This document shows, one piece after another, positions 1 through 8,240 of a stretch of DNA of 40,458 bases. The stretch covers positions 1 to 40,458 of the forward strand of contig NZ_QUNG01000020.1 of assembly GCF_003387375.1 (NCBI RefSeq), in the 5' to 3' direction. Both the position numbers and the translations under genes were made by a program. How positions within the stretch are numbered: the first letter of the stretch is position 1; every line of letters begins with the position of its first letter. The DNA is from Marinomonas pollencensis (lineage in GTDB: Bacteria > Pseudomonadota > Gammaproteobacteria > Pseudomonadales > Marinomonadaceae). A model generated the notes under the pieces. The model saw nothing but the letters and a program-made list of their open reading frames with translations, was not told where the DNA came from and did no database searches.

Positions 1-54
1 ACCGTGTGGGGCTCTTATGAAGAAACGCATGTGAGAGTAGGTCGTTATTAAGGC
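1..54 (+). rRNA. rrf: 5S ribosomal RNA, 3' end only
   Basis: The first bases match the conserved 3' part of bacterial 5S rRNA: a GTGTGGGG segment, then ATGTGAGAGTAGGTC and a short 3' stem strand ending near AAGGCT. The rest of the gene and presumably the rRNA operon lie to the left of the window. The loop between GTGTGGGG and ATGTGAGAG is about ten bases longer than in the familiar E. coli or Pseudomonas sequence, so this may be a variant copy. The exact 3' end is approximate. Confidence 0.8.
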
Positions 55-55
55 T

Positions 56-152
56 CTTTTATCTAGGACAGGCATAGTTAAAATCTAGCAATCATGCGCC
101 TTACAGGCTTTTTGAGATGCAGAGATGGTCTGGTGTAGATTGGATAAGCTTG
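56..152. repeat. Tandem repeat copy 1 (97 bp, period 103 bp)
   Basis: Bases 56-152 recur exactly at 159-255, with a 6-bp spacer. Each copy begins CTTTTATCTAGGACAGGCAT and so carries one GACAGGCA core, the same core found around the transposase gene to the right. The unit lies directly behind the 5S rRNA end. No ORF spans it. Confidence 0.92.
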
Positions 153-158
153 TGGGCA

Positions 159-255
159 CTTTTATCTAGGACAGGCATAGTTAAAATCTAGCAATCATGC
201 GCCTTACAGGCTTTTTGAGATGCAGAGATGGTCTGGTGTAGATTGGATAAGCTTG
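159..255. repeat. Tandem repeat copy 2 (97 bp)
   Basis: This is the second exact copy of bases 56-152. The absence of mismatches suggests recent duplication or homogenisation. The copy ends in AAGCTTG and then runs into unrelated sequence. Confidence 0.92.
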
Positions 256-366
256 CCCCACTAAATACTCTCTTCTATCTAGAAATATATTCAAGACAGG
301 CACCTATAAAAGCTAACGAATACAGTGCCTTAAGTTTTTCATCGAGGTTAATTACGCCAGATGTGC

Positions 367-456
367 AGGGTCGGCCTCCTTAAACAGTCGTACAGCCTTC
401 AATTAGCCACAACACTTGTCGTTTAAGGACTCTGACCCTCATCGTCACTGACAAGT
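367..456. other. Interlocking inverted repeats (possible pseudoknot-forming stem-loops)
   Basis: The gene-free stretch 56-652 contains an imperfect 19-nt inverted repeat: arm 367-385 (AGGGTC...CCTTAAAC) and arm 421-439 (GTTTAAGG...GACCCT), mismatched in part of the central five positions. A second perfect pair, ACTTGTC at 414-420 and GACAAGT at 450-456, has one arm in the loop of the first and one outside it, which is a pseudoknot-type topology. The function is unknown. It could be a structured RNA, a transposon-end structure, or chance. Confidence 0.4.
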
Positions 457-540
457 TTGCTGGCACCTAATGCCCTTGATAGTAGGCCTAGGTACTCTTT
501 TATTTATGACAGGCACAGATAAAAACCACTATTTTATCTA

Positions 541-1829
541 AGACAGGCACAGATAAAAACCAGCAACCACAAGCCTTCAAGGCCTTTTTCGGTTTATTCC
601 CCGTATCTCTTCTATACTTAATGTTTGTTTTCTCAAGGAAGAGGAACGAGTTATGCCAATGCCCCGATGTCAGCAAGTCTGCTTAGACGACACCCCGTAT
701 TACCACTGTGTTGCTCGATGTGTGCGGCGCGCATTTTTGTGCGGTGAAGACCCGCAGACCGGCGCCAGTTACGAGCACCGACGAGGCTGGGTCGAACGGC
801 GTTTGTTGTTTCTTGCCAGTGTCTTTTCGATTGATGTGTGTGCTTATGCGGTGATGAGTAATCATCTTCATCTGGTGCTTCATATTGATTCAGAGAGAGT
901 GAAAAATTGGTCTGTCGTTGAGGTGTTGGAACGTTGGCATAAGCTGCATAAAGGCACGACCTTCACTCAACGATACCTCCTTGGGGGCGCACTGCCTGCG
1001 TATGTGATTGCGCTAGCAGAAGCCGCTGCAGAAATCTATCGTGAACGTTTAATGGACCTAAGCTGGTTTATGAAAGAGCTCAACGAACCCATCGCTCGGC
1101 GAGCCAATTTGGAAGACGAATGCACCGGGCACTTTTGGGAGGGGCGCTTTAAATCCCAGGCATTGCTTGATGAAACAGCGCTGATGGCGTGCATGGCTTA
1201 TGTGGATTTAAACCCAGTCAGGTCGGGCATCAGCGACAGACCTGAAGACTCGGACTTCACCAGCATCAAGAAGCGTATCGCGGCCGCGAAAAGCTCGAAT
1301 CAACCGACAATCTTATTTCCATTTGTCGGCAATCCTAGACAGGAAATGCCCAATGGTTTGCCTTTCAAACTGACAGATTATTTGGAGTTGGTCGACCTGA
1401 CAGGGCGCATAGTAAGAGAAAGTAAGAAAGGCTCGATTGATGCTTCTTTGCTTCCGATCTTACAGCGACTGAATATATCCTCTGAAAACTGGCTTTGTAT
1501 TGCCACTGAATTTGAAGCGAGAACAGGTAGAGTTGTTGGCCAAGAGTTATCTATTGACCAGTACTGTGACTCCCACCAAAGAAAGCGGCATCGTAAAAGT
1601 ACTCAGCTGCTCATTTAAGTAAAGTCGTCCATTAGACTGGCGTTTATCAGCTTCTGGCTGAGGCGTCTCTATAGTCAAAAACAGCCAAATAGCCTTGTTA
1701 TTGATGAATAGTGTGATATTTGAACACAGAATCGCTCTTTTATGGTTTATATTTTGTGATGAGAGTAATGAATGTATTTGGTGGAGCGCTCTATACATTG
1801 GTTTTACTGGCTTCATGAAGTGCCTGTCT
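541..1829 (+). mobile_element. Putative RAYT-type element bounded by AGACAGGCAC / GTGCCTGTCT
   Basis: A perfect 10-bp inverted pair, AGACAGGCAC at 541-550 and GTGCCTGTCT at 1820-1829, brackets the HUH transposase gene. The GACAGGCA core also occurs upstream in direct orientation at 67, 170, 295 and 508, and downstream at 2198. REP-associated tyrosine transposases are typically surrounded by such short dispersed palindrome-related repeats. That the inverted pair marks the real ends is inference. IS200/RAYT elements do not need classical terminal inverted repeats, so the boundaries are tentative. Confidence 0.4.
653..1618 (+). CDS. Transposase, Y1_Tnp/RAYT family (HUH)
   Basis: This is a 321-aa protein of the IS200-like/REP-associated tyrosine transposase superfamily. 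The N-terminus carries the conserved MPxPRxQQVCLDDTPYYHCV...RRAFLCG segment (residues 1-31). The HUH metal-binding motif is in NHLHLVLH (residues 70-77), and a conserved YVDLNPVRSG block (about residues 183-192 from the start) is usual for the family, as is a C-terminal extension past residue 200. Such enzymes nick and join single-stranded DNA and are thought to move REP-like palindromes. The ATG follows a purine-rich AAGGAAGAGG stretch. The gene is intact and surrounded by GACAGGCA repeats. A degenerate second copy of its 5' end lies at about 2304. It may be a domesticated single-copy gene rather than an active transposon. Confidence 0.9.
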   Translation: MPMPRCQQVCLDDTPYYHCVARCVRRAFLCGEDPQTGASYEHRRGWVERRLLFLASVFSIDVCAYAVMSNHLHLVLHIDSERVKNWSVVEVLERWHKLHKGTTFTQRYLLGGALPAYVIALAEAAAEIYRERLMDLSWFMKELNEPIARRANLEDECTGHFWEGRFKSQALLDETALMACMAYVDLNPVRSGISDRPEDSDFTSIKKRIAAAKSSNQPTILFPFVGNPRQEMPNGLPFKLTDYLELVDLTGRIVRESKKGSIDASLLPILQRLNISSENWLCIATEFEARTGRVVGQELSIDQYCDSHQRKRHRKSTQLLI

Positions 1830-1863
1830 CAATTGTTCCTTTTACGCTCAAGGAGGTTTCTTT

Positions 1864-2172
1864 ATGTTGATCAAATTTTATAGTGAAGAGTCAGCACCTT
1901 TTGTCATGTTTGATAGTGCTGCTAGTCAACTGCTTACCATAATGGGTCATACTGATAGTAGGGAGGGTTCGGTTAGTACTGAGGCACTAGACTCTGCTTT
2001 GAACCGCTTAGTTCAAGGTGTTGCTAACGAAGAGGATAAAGTAGCGAGCGCTCACTCGAACGACTGTGATGAGCCGCAAGAAGTCTCGCTATCAGCTCGT
2101 GCGGCACCACTGATTGCTATGTTACGTCGGGCCAGTGAAGCTGGCGGTTACGTGATGTGGCGCCCAGACTAA
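1864..2172 (+). CDS. DUF1840 domain-containing protein
   Basis: This is a 102-aa acidic soluble protein matching the DUF1840 pattern: an N-terminal MLIKFYSE strand, a conserved LLTIMGH segment (about residues 24-30), a variable acidic middle, and a C-terminal LSARAAPLIAMLRRASEAGGYVMW block. The function of the family is not known. An excellent Shine-Dalgarno, AAGGAGG at 1850-1856, lies 7 bases before the ATG. It stands alone between the transposase and a remnant of a second transposase start, with no operon partner. Confidence 0.88.
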   Translation: MLIKFYSEESAPFVMFDSAASQLLTIMGHTDSREGSVSTEALDSALNRLVQGVANEEDKVASAHSNDCDEPQEVSLSARAAPLIAMLRRASEAGGYVMWRPD

Positions 2173-2303
2173 CACTAGTACTATGATATATTAATAAGAC
2201 AGGCATTTAGAAAAGCTAACAAATACAAGGGGTTTGGACTTTGTTTGTTTATCCCTCTCTCTTTAATATCTAATTTTTGTTGGTGTCAGGGAAGAAAGAA
2301 CGA

Positions 2304-2349
2304 ATGATGCCAATAACAATGCTAGTGCCAAGACGCCAGCAAGTATGAT
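2304..2349 (+). pseudogene. Remnant of a second RAYT transposase 5' end
   Basis: Bases 2304-2349 encode roughly MMPITMLVPRRQQV and then a stop, resembling the MPMPRCQQVC start of the intact transposase at 653. The preceding purine-rich leader is also similar, and a GACAGGCA core sits upstream at 2198-2205, as it does before the intact gene. The rest of the gene is absent. The gene-free stretch 2173-2583 holds this remnant and the terminator of the next gene, and nothing else I can recognise. Confidence 0.55.
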
Positions 2350-2521
2350 CAGGCATTTTGTCTAGTTTTGAGTGTTTACTTCGACTACCTTGCTCATTTT
2401 TTAGAGTGGGGCTTTCGCAGGTGCATTTCTACAATACTGGATTGTTATGCACAAAGCCTAGTAGCACTTTTTTGCTGTTAATAACTTAGGCGCTTATCCA
2501 CTGCAGCTTGGCTTTATAAGG

Positions 2522-2553
2522 CAAAAAAATGGCCTCACCTGGGTGAAGCCATT
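2522..2553 (-). terminator. Rho-independent terminator of the coiled-coil membrane protein gene
   Basis: On the minus strand the stem AATGGC-T-TCACC / GGTGA-G-GCCATT (one internal mismatch, 2-nt loop) is followed by a run of seven T. It lies about 30 bases past the stop codon of the 497-aa gene. Confidence 0.85.
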
Positions 2554-2583
2554 AGGTATAGTTTCTATTGTTCAAAAGAGTGT

Positions 2584-4077
2584 TTAAGAGGGTTCTTTAG
2601 GCACTAGATTGTACTCATCATCTTTTGCATAGATACGCTGCATATAGATGCCGGCAATAGCAAGGAAAACACCTGTTACAGCGCTAATGAAAGCCAGAGA
2701 GGAAAACCAAATCAAGGCGACTAATCCAACCATAGATTTTGGTACTTCGATGGCTTGATCTTTATCACTAATATAAGCCGCAAGGCGATAAATTTGGTTA
2801 GAGTTAACTAAACGATTAATATCGTGTCGGATAAGACTTTGTTGTTGTTGGATTTCGTAAATGTCATCATCAATGGCTTTAACTTCCACTTGAATTTCGT
2901 CATATTGAGAGAGTTGCTTATCTTTTTCCTGTGCGGCTCTAGTGACAGTTGAATTACGGTTTTGGCCTGCCAACTGTAGAACTCTTGCATAACTGTTTTG
3001 ATAAGCAGAACGTTTTTGTTCAATGTCTTGTACTTTATCTAGAATTTGCTCTTCTAGATAAGCCATGCGTTCACGACCTAGGTCGATGCGCTTTTGGTAA
3101 TCTCTACCGAGTACTTGCAGTTGGTCTTGCAGCTGCTGTTCGCTTTGAGTTTGTTTCGCCAAGGCATCATCGCCAATGGTGCGATCAGATACGGTATAAA
3201 GGCGGTCTTCTTTTTCTGAAATCAATCTGCGATATTTATTCTCAACCTGGGTTCGAGTGAAAAAATTAGCTTCCTCCATTTTGACTCGCATTTCTTCTTT
3301 TAGCTGATTTAGCTCTGCTTGAAGTTTAGCTCTATCTTCTTCTGATCCGCTTACATAACTATTGAGAAGTCCTCTTAAGCGTTGCTGTAATACATCCCGC
3401 TCTTTGTCCCACGCATCGTATATCTCTCGTTCTTTTTTATTTAATTCAGCTATTTCTGCTTGGTATTGTTGAGTAACTGAGTCTTCTGAGCCCAATTTAG
3501 CGATTTGACTATTAACATGCGCCCGTTCTCTTTCTAACGTAATGTAGTATGAGTCATTGGCTTTTCGGATGCTGGTTTGGTAATTCTCGTCGACTTCCAT
3601 TGGATGGATAATATCGATGTCAGCTTTGCGACGGTTTAAAACATCGACTTTGTCTTGTAGTAACAGAGCTTCATTCTTCCTATCATCAATAATGATGTTG
3701 AGTCCTGAGAAGTTGCGTTCGAAGCCGTTGAGCATAGTCTCGAAAGTAATGGTGGCGAGCATGATTAAGCCAACGAAAAATAATAAGCGCCAAGAGCGAT
3801 GTTTAGCGTACATCATAGCCGTAGCTACGGGGATTTTAGCCGCTTCTACTACCGCGACTAAAACAAATGGCAAAGCAGCGACTAAAATGCTGCTGTAGTC
3901 GCCAAAGTGAAGTTCTCGATCTGTTTTATCTAGTTGTGTGTAAACTGAAAAAGAGACGATGATAGAAATTAAGAACCCAATACTGACCGCTAGGATTTCA
4001 ACAACCCAAGCGAATTTGACGAGTCTTACACCGATATTAAAAAGTTCTCTATTTGAAAGCTTGTTATGGGGTTCCAT
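2584..4077 (-). CDS. Membrane protein with a long coiled coil, function unknown
   Basis: This 497-aa protein is not from a family I can name. Three hydrophobic segments lie near the N-terminus (about residues 24-46, 62-85 and 93-112). A very long Glu/Lys/Gln-rich heptad region (about 125-425) is predicted to form coiled coil, and one or two transmembrane segments lie near the C-terminus (about 440-478: SMVGLVALIWFSSLAFISAVTGVFLAIAGI). The topology suggests an inner-membrane protein with a large coiled-coil domain between membrane anchors, perhaps a scaffold or an envelope-spanning tether; this is inference. It is monocistronic, with its own terminator, and diverges from the kinase gene at 4221. 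The ATG at 4077 is the first codon of a well-formed N-terminus. Confidence 0.8.
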   Translation of the reverse strand: MEPHNKLSNRELFNIGVRLVKFAWVVEILAVSIGFLISIIVSFSVYTQLDKTDRELHFGDYSSILVAALPFVLVAVVEAAKIPVATAMMYAKHRSWRLLFFVGLIMLATITFETMLNGFERNFSGLNIIIDDRKNEALLLQDKVDVLNRRKADIDIIHPMEVDENYQTSIRKANDSYYITLERERAHVNSQIAKLGSEDSVTQQYQAEIAELNKKEREIYDAWDKERDVLQQRLRGLLNSYVSGSEEDRAKLQAELNQLKEEMRVKMEEANFFTRTQVENKYRRLISEKEDRLYTVSDRTIGDDALAKQTQSEQQLQDQLQVLGRDYQKRIDLGRERMAYLEEQILDKVQDIEQKRSAYQNSYARVLQLAGQNRNSTVTRAAQEKDKQLSQYDEIQVEVKAIDDDIYEIQQQQSLIRHDINRLVNSNQIYRLAAYISDKDQAIEVPKSMVGLVALIWFSSLAFISAVTGVFLAIAGIYMQRIYAKDDEYNLVPKEPS

Positions 4078-4220
4078 GTAAAATTATCCAGACAGACTAG
4101 GTTAAATGACAATCGCTAACTTTTTCTCGAAAGTAATGCGCTCAGTATTTTCGTACCATATTATGACAATCCATAAGAAAATCGTCAGAAACTTGCATAT
4201 TATTAGCACAGAGCATACCA

Positions 4221-5240
4221 ATGATCCCAGATATTTTTATTAAGAGGCAGTTAAATGCCCAACATGTTAGCTATTTAACCAGAATACAATCGCTGTGGAG
4301 TGGCTATGGAGAAATTGCAAAATATCAGGTTAACAGTGGTGAGCAAACGAAAACTGTCATTTTGAAGCATATAAAAATACCCGATTCTGTTACTCATATA
4401 CGTGGCTGGCATTCTGAATTAGCGCATCAAAGAAAGGTAAAGTCGTACCATGTAGAGGCTGCATGGTACCAACATTGGGCAAGTCGTTGTTCTGATGAAT
4501 GTCGCGTAGCTGATTGTTATGGTGTGTATTTTAGCGAGGAAACGGGGAATCAATATTTATTGCTGGAAGATTTGGATGAAGCGGGTTTAGCAAATCGTCA
4601 TACTCAACTGGCGGTAGAAGATTGCTTGGTATGCCTTAATTGGCTTGCTTATTTTCATGGGAGTTTTTTGCATCCGGTGGGTCAGCAGAGCCTTCCTGAG
4701 TCAGACTGGCCACAAGGATTATGGCCGACAGGGACTTATTGGCATTTGGCCACGCGCCAAGATGAATGGCGGGCTATGGAAGACGGCCTTTTAAAACAAA
4801 AGGCTAATGCTATAAGTGAGTGCTTACTAAAAAGCAATTATCGCACTTTAGTTCATGGCGATGCCAAAGTCGCCAATTTTTGCTTCTCAGAAGATGGACG
4901 GCAAGTTGCAGCGGTGGATTTTCAATACGTTGGAATGGGGATAGGCGTGCAAGATGTGGCCTATTTTTTAGGCAGTGCGCTATCTGAAGAAGACCTAAAT
5001 ACGGCTTTGCCGTATTTATTAGAGCATTATTTTGCTGAGCTAGCACAAGCTATCGTGGCTCGAGGCGAGTCGCAAGACCTTGCGACTGCAGTCCTTGAGG
5101 AGTGGCAGTCGTTATTTACTCTAGCATGGGCTGACTTTCATCGTTTTATTGCAGGCTGGTGTCCTGATCATAAGAAAAACAACGCATTTAGTCGGGCTAT
5201 TACCGCGCAGGCTCTGGCAGAACTGACCGCCGAATATTAG
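4221..5240 (+). CDS. Phosphotransferase family protein (ecdysteroid-kinase/CHK-like)
   Basis: This 339-aa protein has the kinase-like fold of the aminoglycoside phosphotransferase / ecdysteroid kinase-like group. Visible motifs are an N-lobe lysine (VILKHIKI, about residue 49), the hinge-like QYLLLEDLDEAG, the catalytic loop VHGDAKVANF (HGD at 212-214) and the metal-binding DFQ (233-235). Such enzymes phosphorylate hydroxyl groups of small molecules (choline, sterols, antibiotics). The substrate cannot be told from sequence and there is no resistance context. The next gene, hrpB, is convergent with a ~30-bp gap. The ribosome binding site before the ATG is weak. Confidence 0.8.
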   Translation: MIPDIFIKRQLNAQHVSYLTRIQSLWSGYGEIAKYQVNSGEQTKTVILKHIKIPDSVTHIRGWHSELAHQRKVKSYHVEAAWYQHWASRCSDECRVADCYGVYFSEETGNQYLLLEDLDEAGLANRHTQLAVEDCLVCLNWLAYFHGSFLHPVGQQSLPESDWPQGLWPTGTYWHLATRQDEWRAMEDGLLKQKANAISECLLKSNYRTLVHGDAKVANFCFSEDGRQVAAVDFQYVGMGIGVQDVAYFLGSALSEEDLNTALPYLLEHYFAELAQAIVARGESQDLATAVLEEWQSLFTLAWADFHRFIAGWCPDHKKNNAFSRAITAQALAELTAEY

Positions 5241-5269
5241 TTCTACTTGATCATTCGAAGTTGCTTATA

Positions 5270-7786
5270 TTACTGGCCTAAAGCACGTTTCGTTTTTGCC
5301 GTCGCCTGTGCACTCATTGGATCATCAGGCCAGGGATGCTTAGGATAGCGGCCGCGCATTTCTTTCTTCACTTCAGGGTAAGCTTCACGCCAGAAAAAAG
5401 GCAAGTCGAGCGTAACGGCTAACGGTCGCTTCGCGGGGGATAGCAGCTCTAATTTGAGGCTTTGCCCAAGCACAGTCGGAGAACGGCTCATACCAAATAC
5501 TTCTTGTAGCTTCACGCTTAAGGTGGGCGGCTGTTTACTATAATCGATAGTGTGCTGATTTCCAGAAGCGACGGATAATTTTTCTGGCACCATATCAGCG
5601 AGTCGTCTCTGCAGCGCCCAAGGGAGACTGTCGAGTAATATTTGTTTCAAAGCGAGTTTATTTAAGGCCGCTTGAGTGGTGATGCCTTCAAGATAAGGTC
5701 CGAGCCAATCATCGAGATTTGCCAGCAACCCGGTATCGCTCATATCAGGCCACTGCTCCTGTTTATCGTACTGAGCAGCAAATTGCAGACGTGCTTTCAA
5801 TTGCAGGCTGTCATTATCCCAAGGCAGTGAGTCTAACCCGGCCTTGCGTATCTGAATGAGCATGGCGTCACGAATCTGTTCTGGCTTAAGCTGACTAGCT
5901 TTTTTACGCTGGATACAAAGTTTACCAATCCAATTTTGCAGCTCACTAATCAAACGGCCTTCTTGTTTCGACCACTCCAAATGATCTCGTGCTAAAAATA
6001 GATGCGGTAACAGGGTTTTTGAGAGGGCTATATCAAGTGGTTGCGACAGAAAGATCCGATCTGCTTCTTGACCTTGATGGCCACCGATATCGAGGGCAAC
6101 AAGCCAATCAGATTGTGCATTGGTGTCGTATTTATCTAAGGTCGCGATACGACCATTCGCGAGTTTGAAGCGGACTTTGTCGGCTTGTTGGTCAAGGCGC
6201 ATGCCGATGCGATCAGCAAAAGCGCCGGCTAACAATAAACCTAATATAGAAGAATCTGGTACTGAGATGGCCGTACTGTTTAGGGGCAGTTTTTGACTGC
6301 GTGTTAGCCATTGCTTATAAGACTGTTGATAAATAGCTCTAGGACGTCGAGTCGCGGCTGAAATAGCGTGATTCAACCATTCTAAGCGATTCGAAAAGTC
6401 ACTCGATTGCTGAGTAAAAGGGTCGCCTTCGGATAGCAGGGCACAGGCTTGGCAAGCCACTTCACTTTGCTGCCAGCGTTTACCTAAAATAAGCAGCTGC
6501 GCCAAGCGAGGGTCTAAACCAAGTTTTGCCATATTCTGCCCGTGTGCTGTCAGTTCGAATCTGTCTCCCTCTAGCGCATTAAGTGAGCGCAGTAAATCGA
6601 CGGATTGTTGCCAATGGCTTTCTGGCGGTGGCGTCACCCAATCTAACTCCAAGCGCTCTTGTGCTCCCCATTTTGCTACTTCTAGGGTTAATGGGCTGAG
6701 ATCGACACATTCTATTTGAGGTTGCGCCTGCGGTGCCAAGCGCGATTGTTGCTCTTCGCTCCACCAACGGATACAGATGCCGGCTTCGGTGCGCCCCGCA
6801 CGGCCCATTCTTTGTGTGGTTTCGGCTTGTGTCGCACGGCGAGTATGTAAGCGAGTGGTGGCAGTGTTCGCATCAAAGCGGGCCTCCCGACTCAAACCGC
6901 TGTCGATCACAATACGGATACCGTCAATGGTCAAACTGGTTTGGGCAATGGCGGTGGCTAACACTATCTTTCGCTCAGGTGCTATGGCAGGTTGAATCAC
7001 AGCCTCCTGCTCTTTTAGACTTAGCTCGCCGTAGAGGGGACGAATTTTAGCTTCTGGATCACTGCCTAAACGTTGCTGTAACTGAGTGGCCGCTTGGCGG
7101 ATTTCTTTCTGACCCGGTAGAAAAACCAATATGCTGCCGGTGTGTTCACGATAGGCCTGATAGGTCAGGCGCACGACTTCGTCCACTACCTCGGTGGTTT
7201 TTAAGGACTTATTAGCATAATGGGTTTCGATTGGAAAACCACGACCATGGCTGGTCAGAGTGGGGCAGCCTAAGCGTGATTCTAATAAAGCCGTGTCTAG
7301 AGTCGCCGACATGACGAGCAGTTTTAGAGGGTCATCATCACGATACAGCTCGCGAGCTTGCAAACATAAAGCAAAAGCCAAATCAGAATGAAGGTTTCGC
7401 TCATGAAATTCATCAAAAATCACCAGAGCGATATTATCTAAGCTTGGATCATCTTGCAGCATACGTGTTAATACACCTTCGGTGACCACCAGTAGCTGTG
7501 TGTCGTTACTTTCCTTACCCTCGTGCCGAATACGATAGCCGACACGTTTACCTAATGGTTCCTGCAATGAATCAGCAAGTCGTTTGGCGGCTGTTTTCGC
7601 CGCCAAACGCCGAGGTTCTAGCATCAAAATTTGACGCCCTTGTCGCCACGCTTCATTCATCAACTCTAGAGGTACTACCGTGGTTTTACCTGCGCCGGGT
7701 GCGGCTTCTAAAATGGCTTCATGGGACTGATTCAGTTGCGCTTTTAACGTTGGGATTAAATCGTATATGGGCAGAGAAGAGGACAT
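5270..7786 (-). CDS. hrpB: ATP-dependent helicase HrpB
   Basis: This is an 838-aa DEAH-type helicase (from the chosen start). It has Walker A GAGKTT near residues 31-36, motif II DEFH at 125-128, SAT at about 160-162, helicase C-terminal motifs (VLATAIAQTSLTIDGIRIVIDSG and QRMGRAGR), then HA2 and the HrpB-specific C-terminal domain ending GRYPKHPWPDDP. The family is a predicted DExH RNA/DNA helicase of uncertain role in bacteria. The ORF can begin 8 codons earlier at 7810. The start at 7786 (MSSSLPIYDLIP) is preferred because it aligns with the usual HrpB N-terminus; neither start has a strong Shine-Dalgarno. It is convergent with the kinase gene, and the ferredoxin gene lies upstream on the same strand. 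Confidence 0.95.
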   Translation of the reverse strand: MSSSLPIYDLIPTLKAQLNQSHEAILEAAPGAGKTTVVPLELMNEAWRQGRQILMLEPRRLAAKTAAKRLADSLQEPLGKRVGYRIRHEGKESNDTQLLVVTEGVLTRMLQDDPSLDNIALVIFDEFHERNLHSDLAFALCLQARELYRDDDPLKLLVMSATLDTALLESRLGCPTLTSHGRGFPIETHYANKSLKTTEVVDEVVRLTYQAYREHTGSILVFLPGQKEIRQAATQLQQRLGSDPEAKIRPLYGELSLKEQEAVIQPAIAPERKIVLATAIAQTSLTIDGIRIVIDSGLSREARFDANTATTRLHTRRATQAETTQRMGRAGRTEAGICIRWWSEEQQSRLAPQAQPQIECVDLSPLTLEVAKWGAQERLELDWVTPPPESHWQQSVDLLRSLNALEGDRFELTAHGQNMAKLGLDPRLAQLLILGKRWQQSEVACQACALLSEGDPFTQQSSDFSNRLEWLNHAISAATRRPRAIYQQSYKQWLTRSQKLPLNSTAISVPDSSILGLLLAGAFADRIGMRLDQQADKVRFKLANGRIATLDKYDTNAQSDWLVALDIGGHQGQEADRIFLSQPLDIALSKTLLPHLFLARDHLEWSKQEGRLISELQNWIGKLCIQRKKASQLKPEQIRDAMLIQIRKAGLDSLPWDNDSLQLKARLQFAAQYDKQEQWPDMSDTGLLANLDDWLGPYLEGITTQAALNKLALKQILLDSLPWALQRRLADMVPEKLSVASGNQHTIDYSKQPPTLSVKLQEVFGMSRSPTVLGQSLKLELLSPAKRPLAVTLDLPFFWREAYPEVKKEMRGRYPKHPWPDDPMSAQATAKTKRALGQ

Positions 7787-7834
7787 AACAAGGCTCGTAA
7801 AATGACTCATCTCATGATACTTGTTTTTTGTCTG

Positions 7835-8131
7835 TTATCGAACCTTCACTTTGGGCTCTGCGATGGTTATGTCTGACTGGCAACGAGCAATACAAGGTAA
7901 GAAGTAGCCCTGAGCTAATTCTTTTTGGTTTAAGCCCCTTGGCTGCTGTTGCCCATAGTCGACTTCACCACTGAGTAATGGCGTTAAACAAACACCACAT
8001 ACGCCATTAGTGCAGGCGTGTTTAATGGGAATTTCATGCCTTATAAGCACCTGTAGAACGGTTTCATCTTGGGAGATCGATAAGTTCTGTGACGTGCTAG
8101 GGAAGGCAAGATGAATTTGTCTATTTTTCAT
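7835..8131 (-). CDS. Plant-type [2Fe-2S] ferredoxin
   Basis: This is a 98-aa small electron carrier. The cluster-binding pattern C-x4-C-x2-C is in HACTNGVCGVCL, with the fourth cysteine in the C-terminal FLPCIARC segment, as in the Fer2 fold. It lacks fused reductase domains, so it must pass electrons to a separate oxygenase, reductase or synthase. It lies just upstream of hrpB on the same strand, which is probably incidental. It is divergent from the AEC transporter. Confidence 0.92.
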   Translation of the reverse strand: MKNRQIHLAFPSTSQNLSISQDETVLQVLIRHEIPIKHACTNGVCGVCLTPLLSGEVDYGQQQPRGLNQKELAQGYFLPCIARCQSDITIAEPKVKVR

Positions 8132-8240
8132 TTTTACTTATCCTTTATAACCCATGGTTTATTATTAGTCGTTGCCTTAAATATTGGTGTTTCTCGCTAA
8201 CAAAGGTAAGCTAGTGGCCTTTCAAATCGTGAGTTGGCAT

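Noticed and set aside
683..883. 66-aa ORF on the minus strand inside the transposase gene
   Set aside because: It is a shadow of the transposase coding frame with no family features and no ribosome site.
1695..1883. 62-aa plus-strand ORF with hydrophobic residues before the DUF1840 gene
   Set aside because: It overlaps the start of the well-supported DUF1840 gene, has no Shine-Dalgarno, and covers the inverted GACAGGCAC copy.
6579..7050. Several ORFs opposite to or out of frame with hrpB
   Set aside because: Arg/Ser/Cys-rich shadow translations of a conserved helicase gene.
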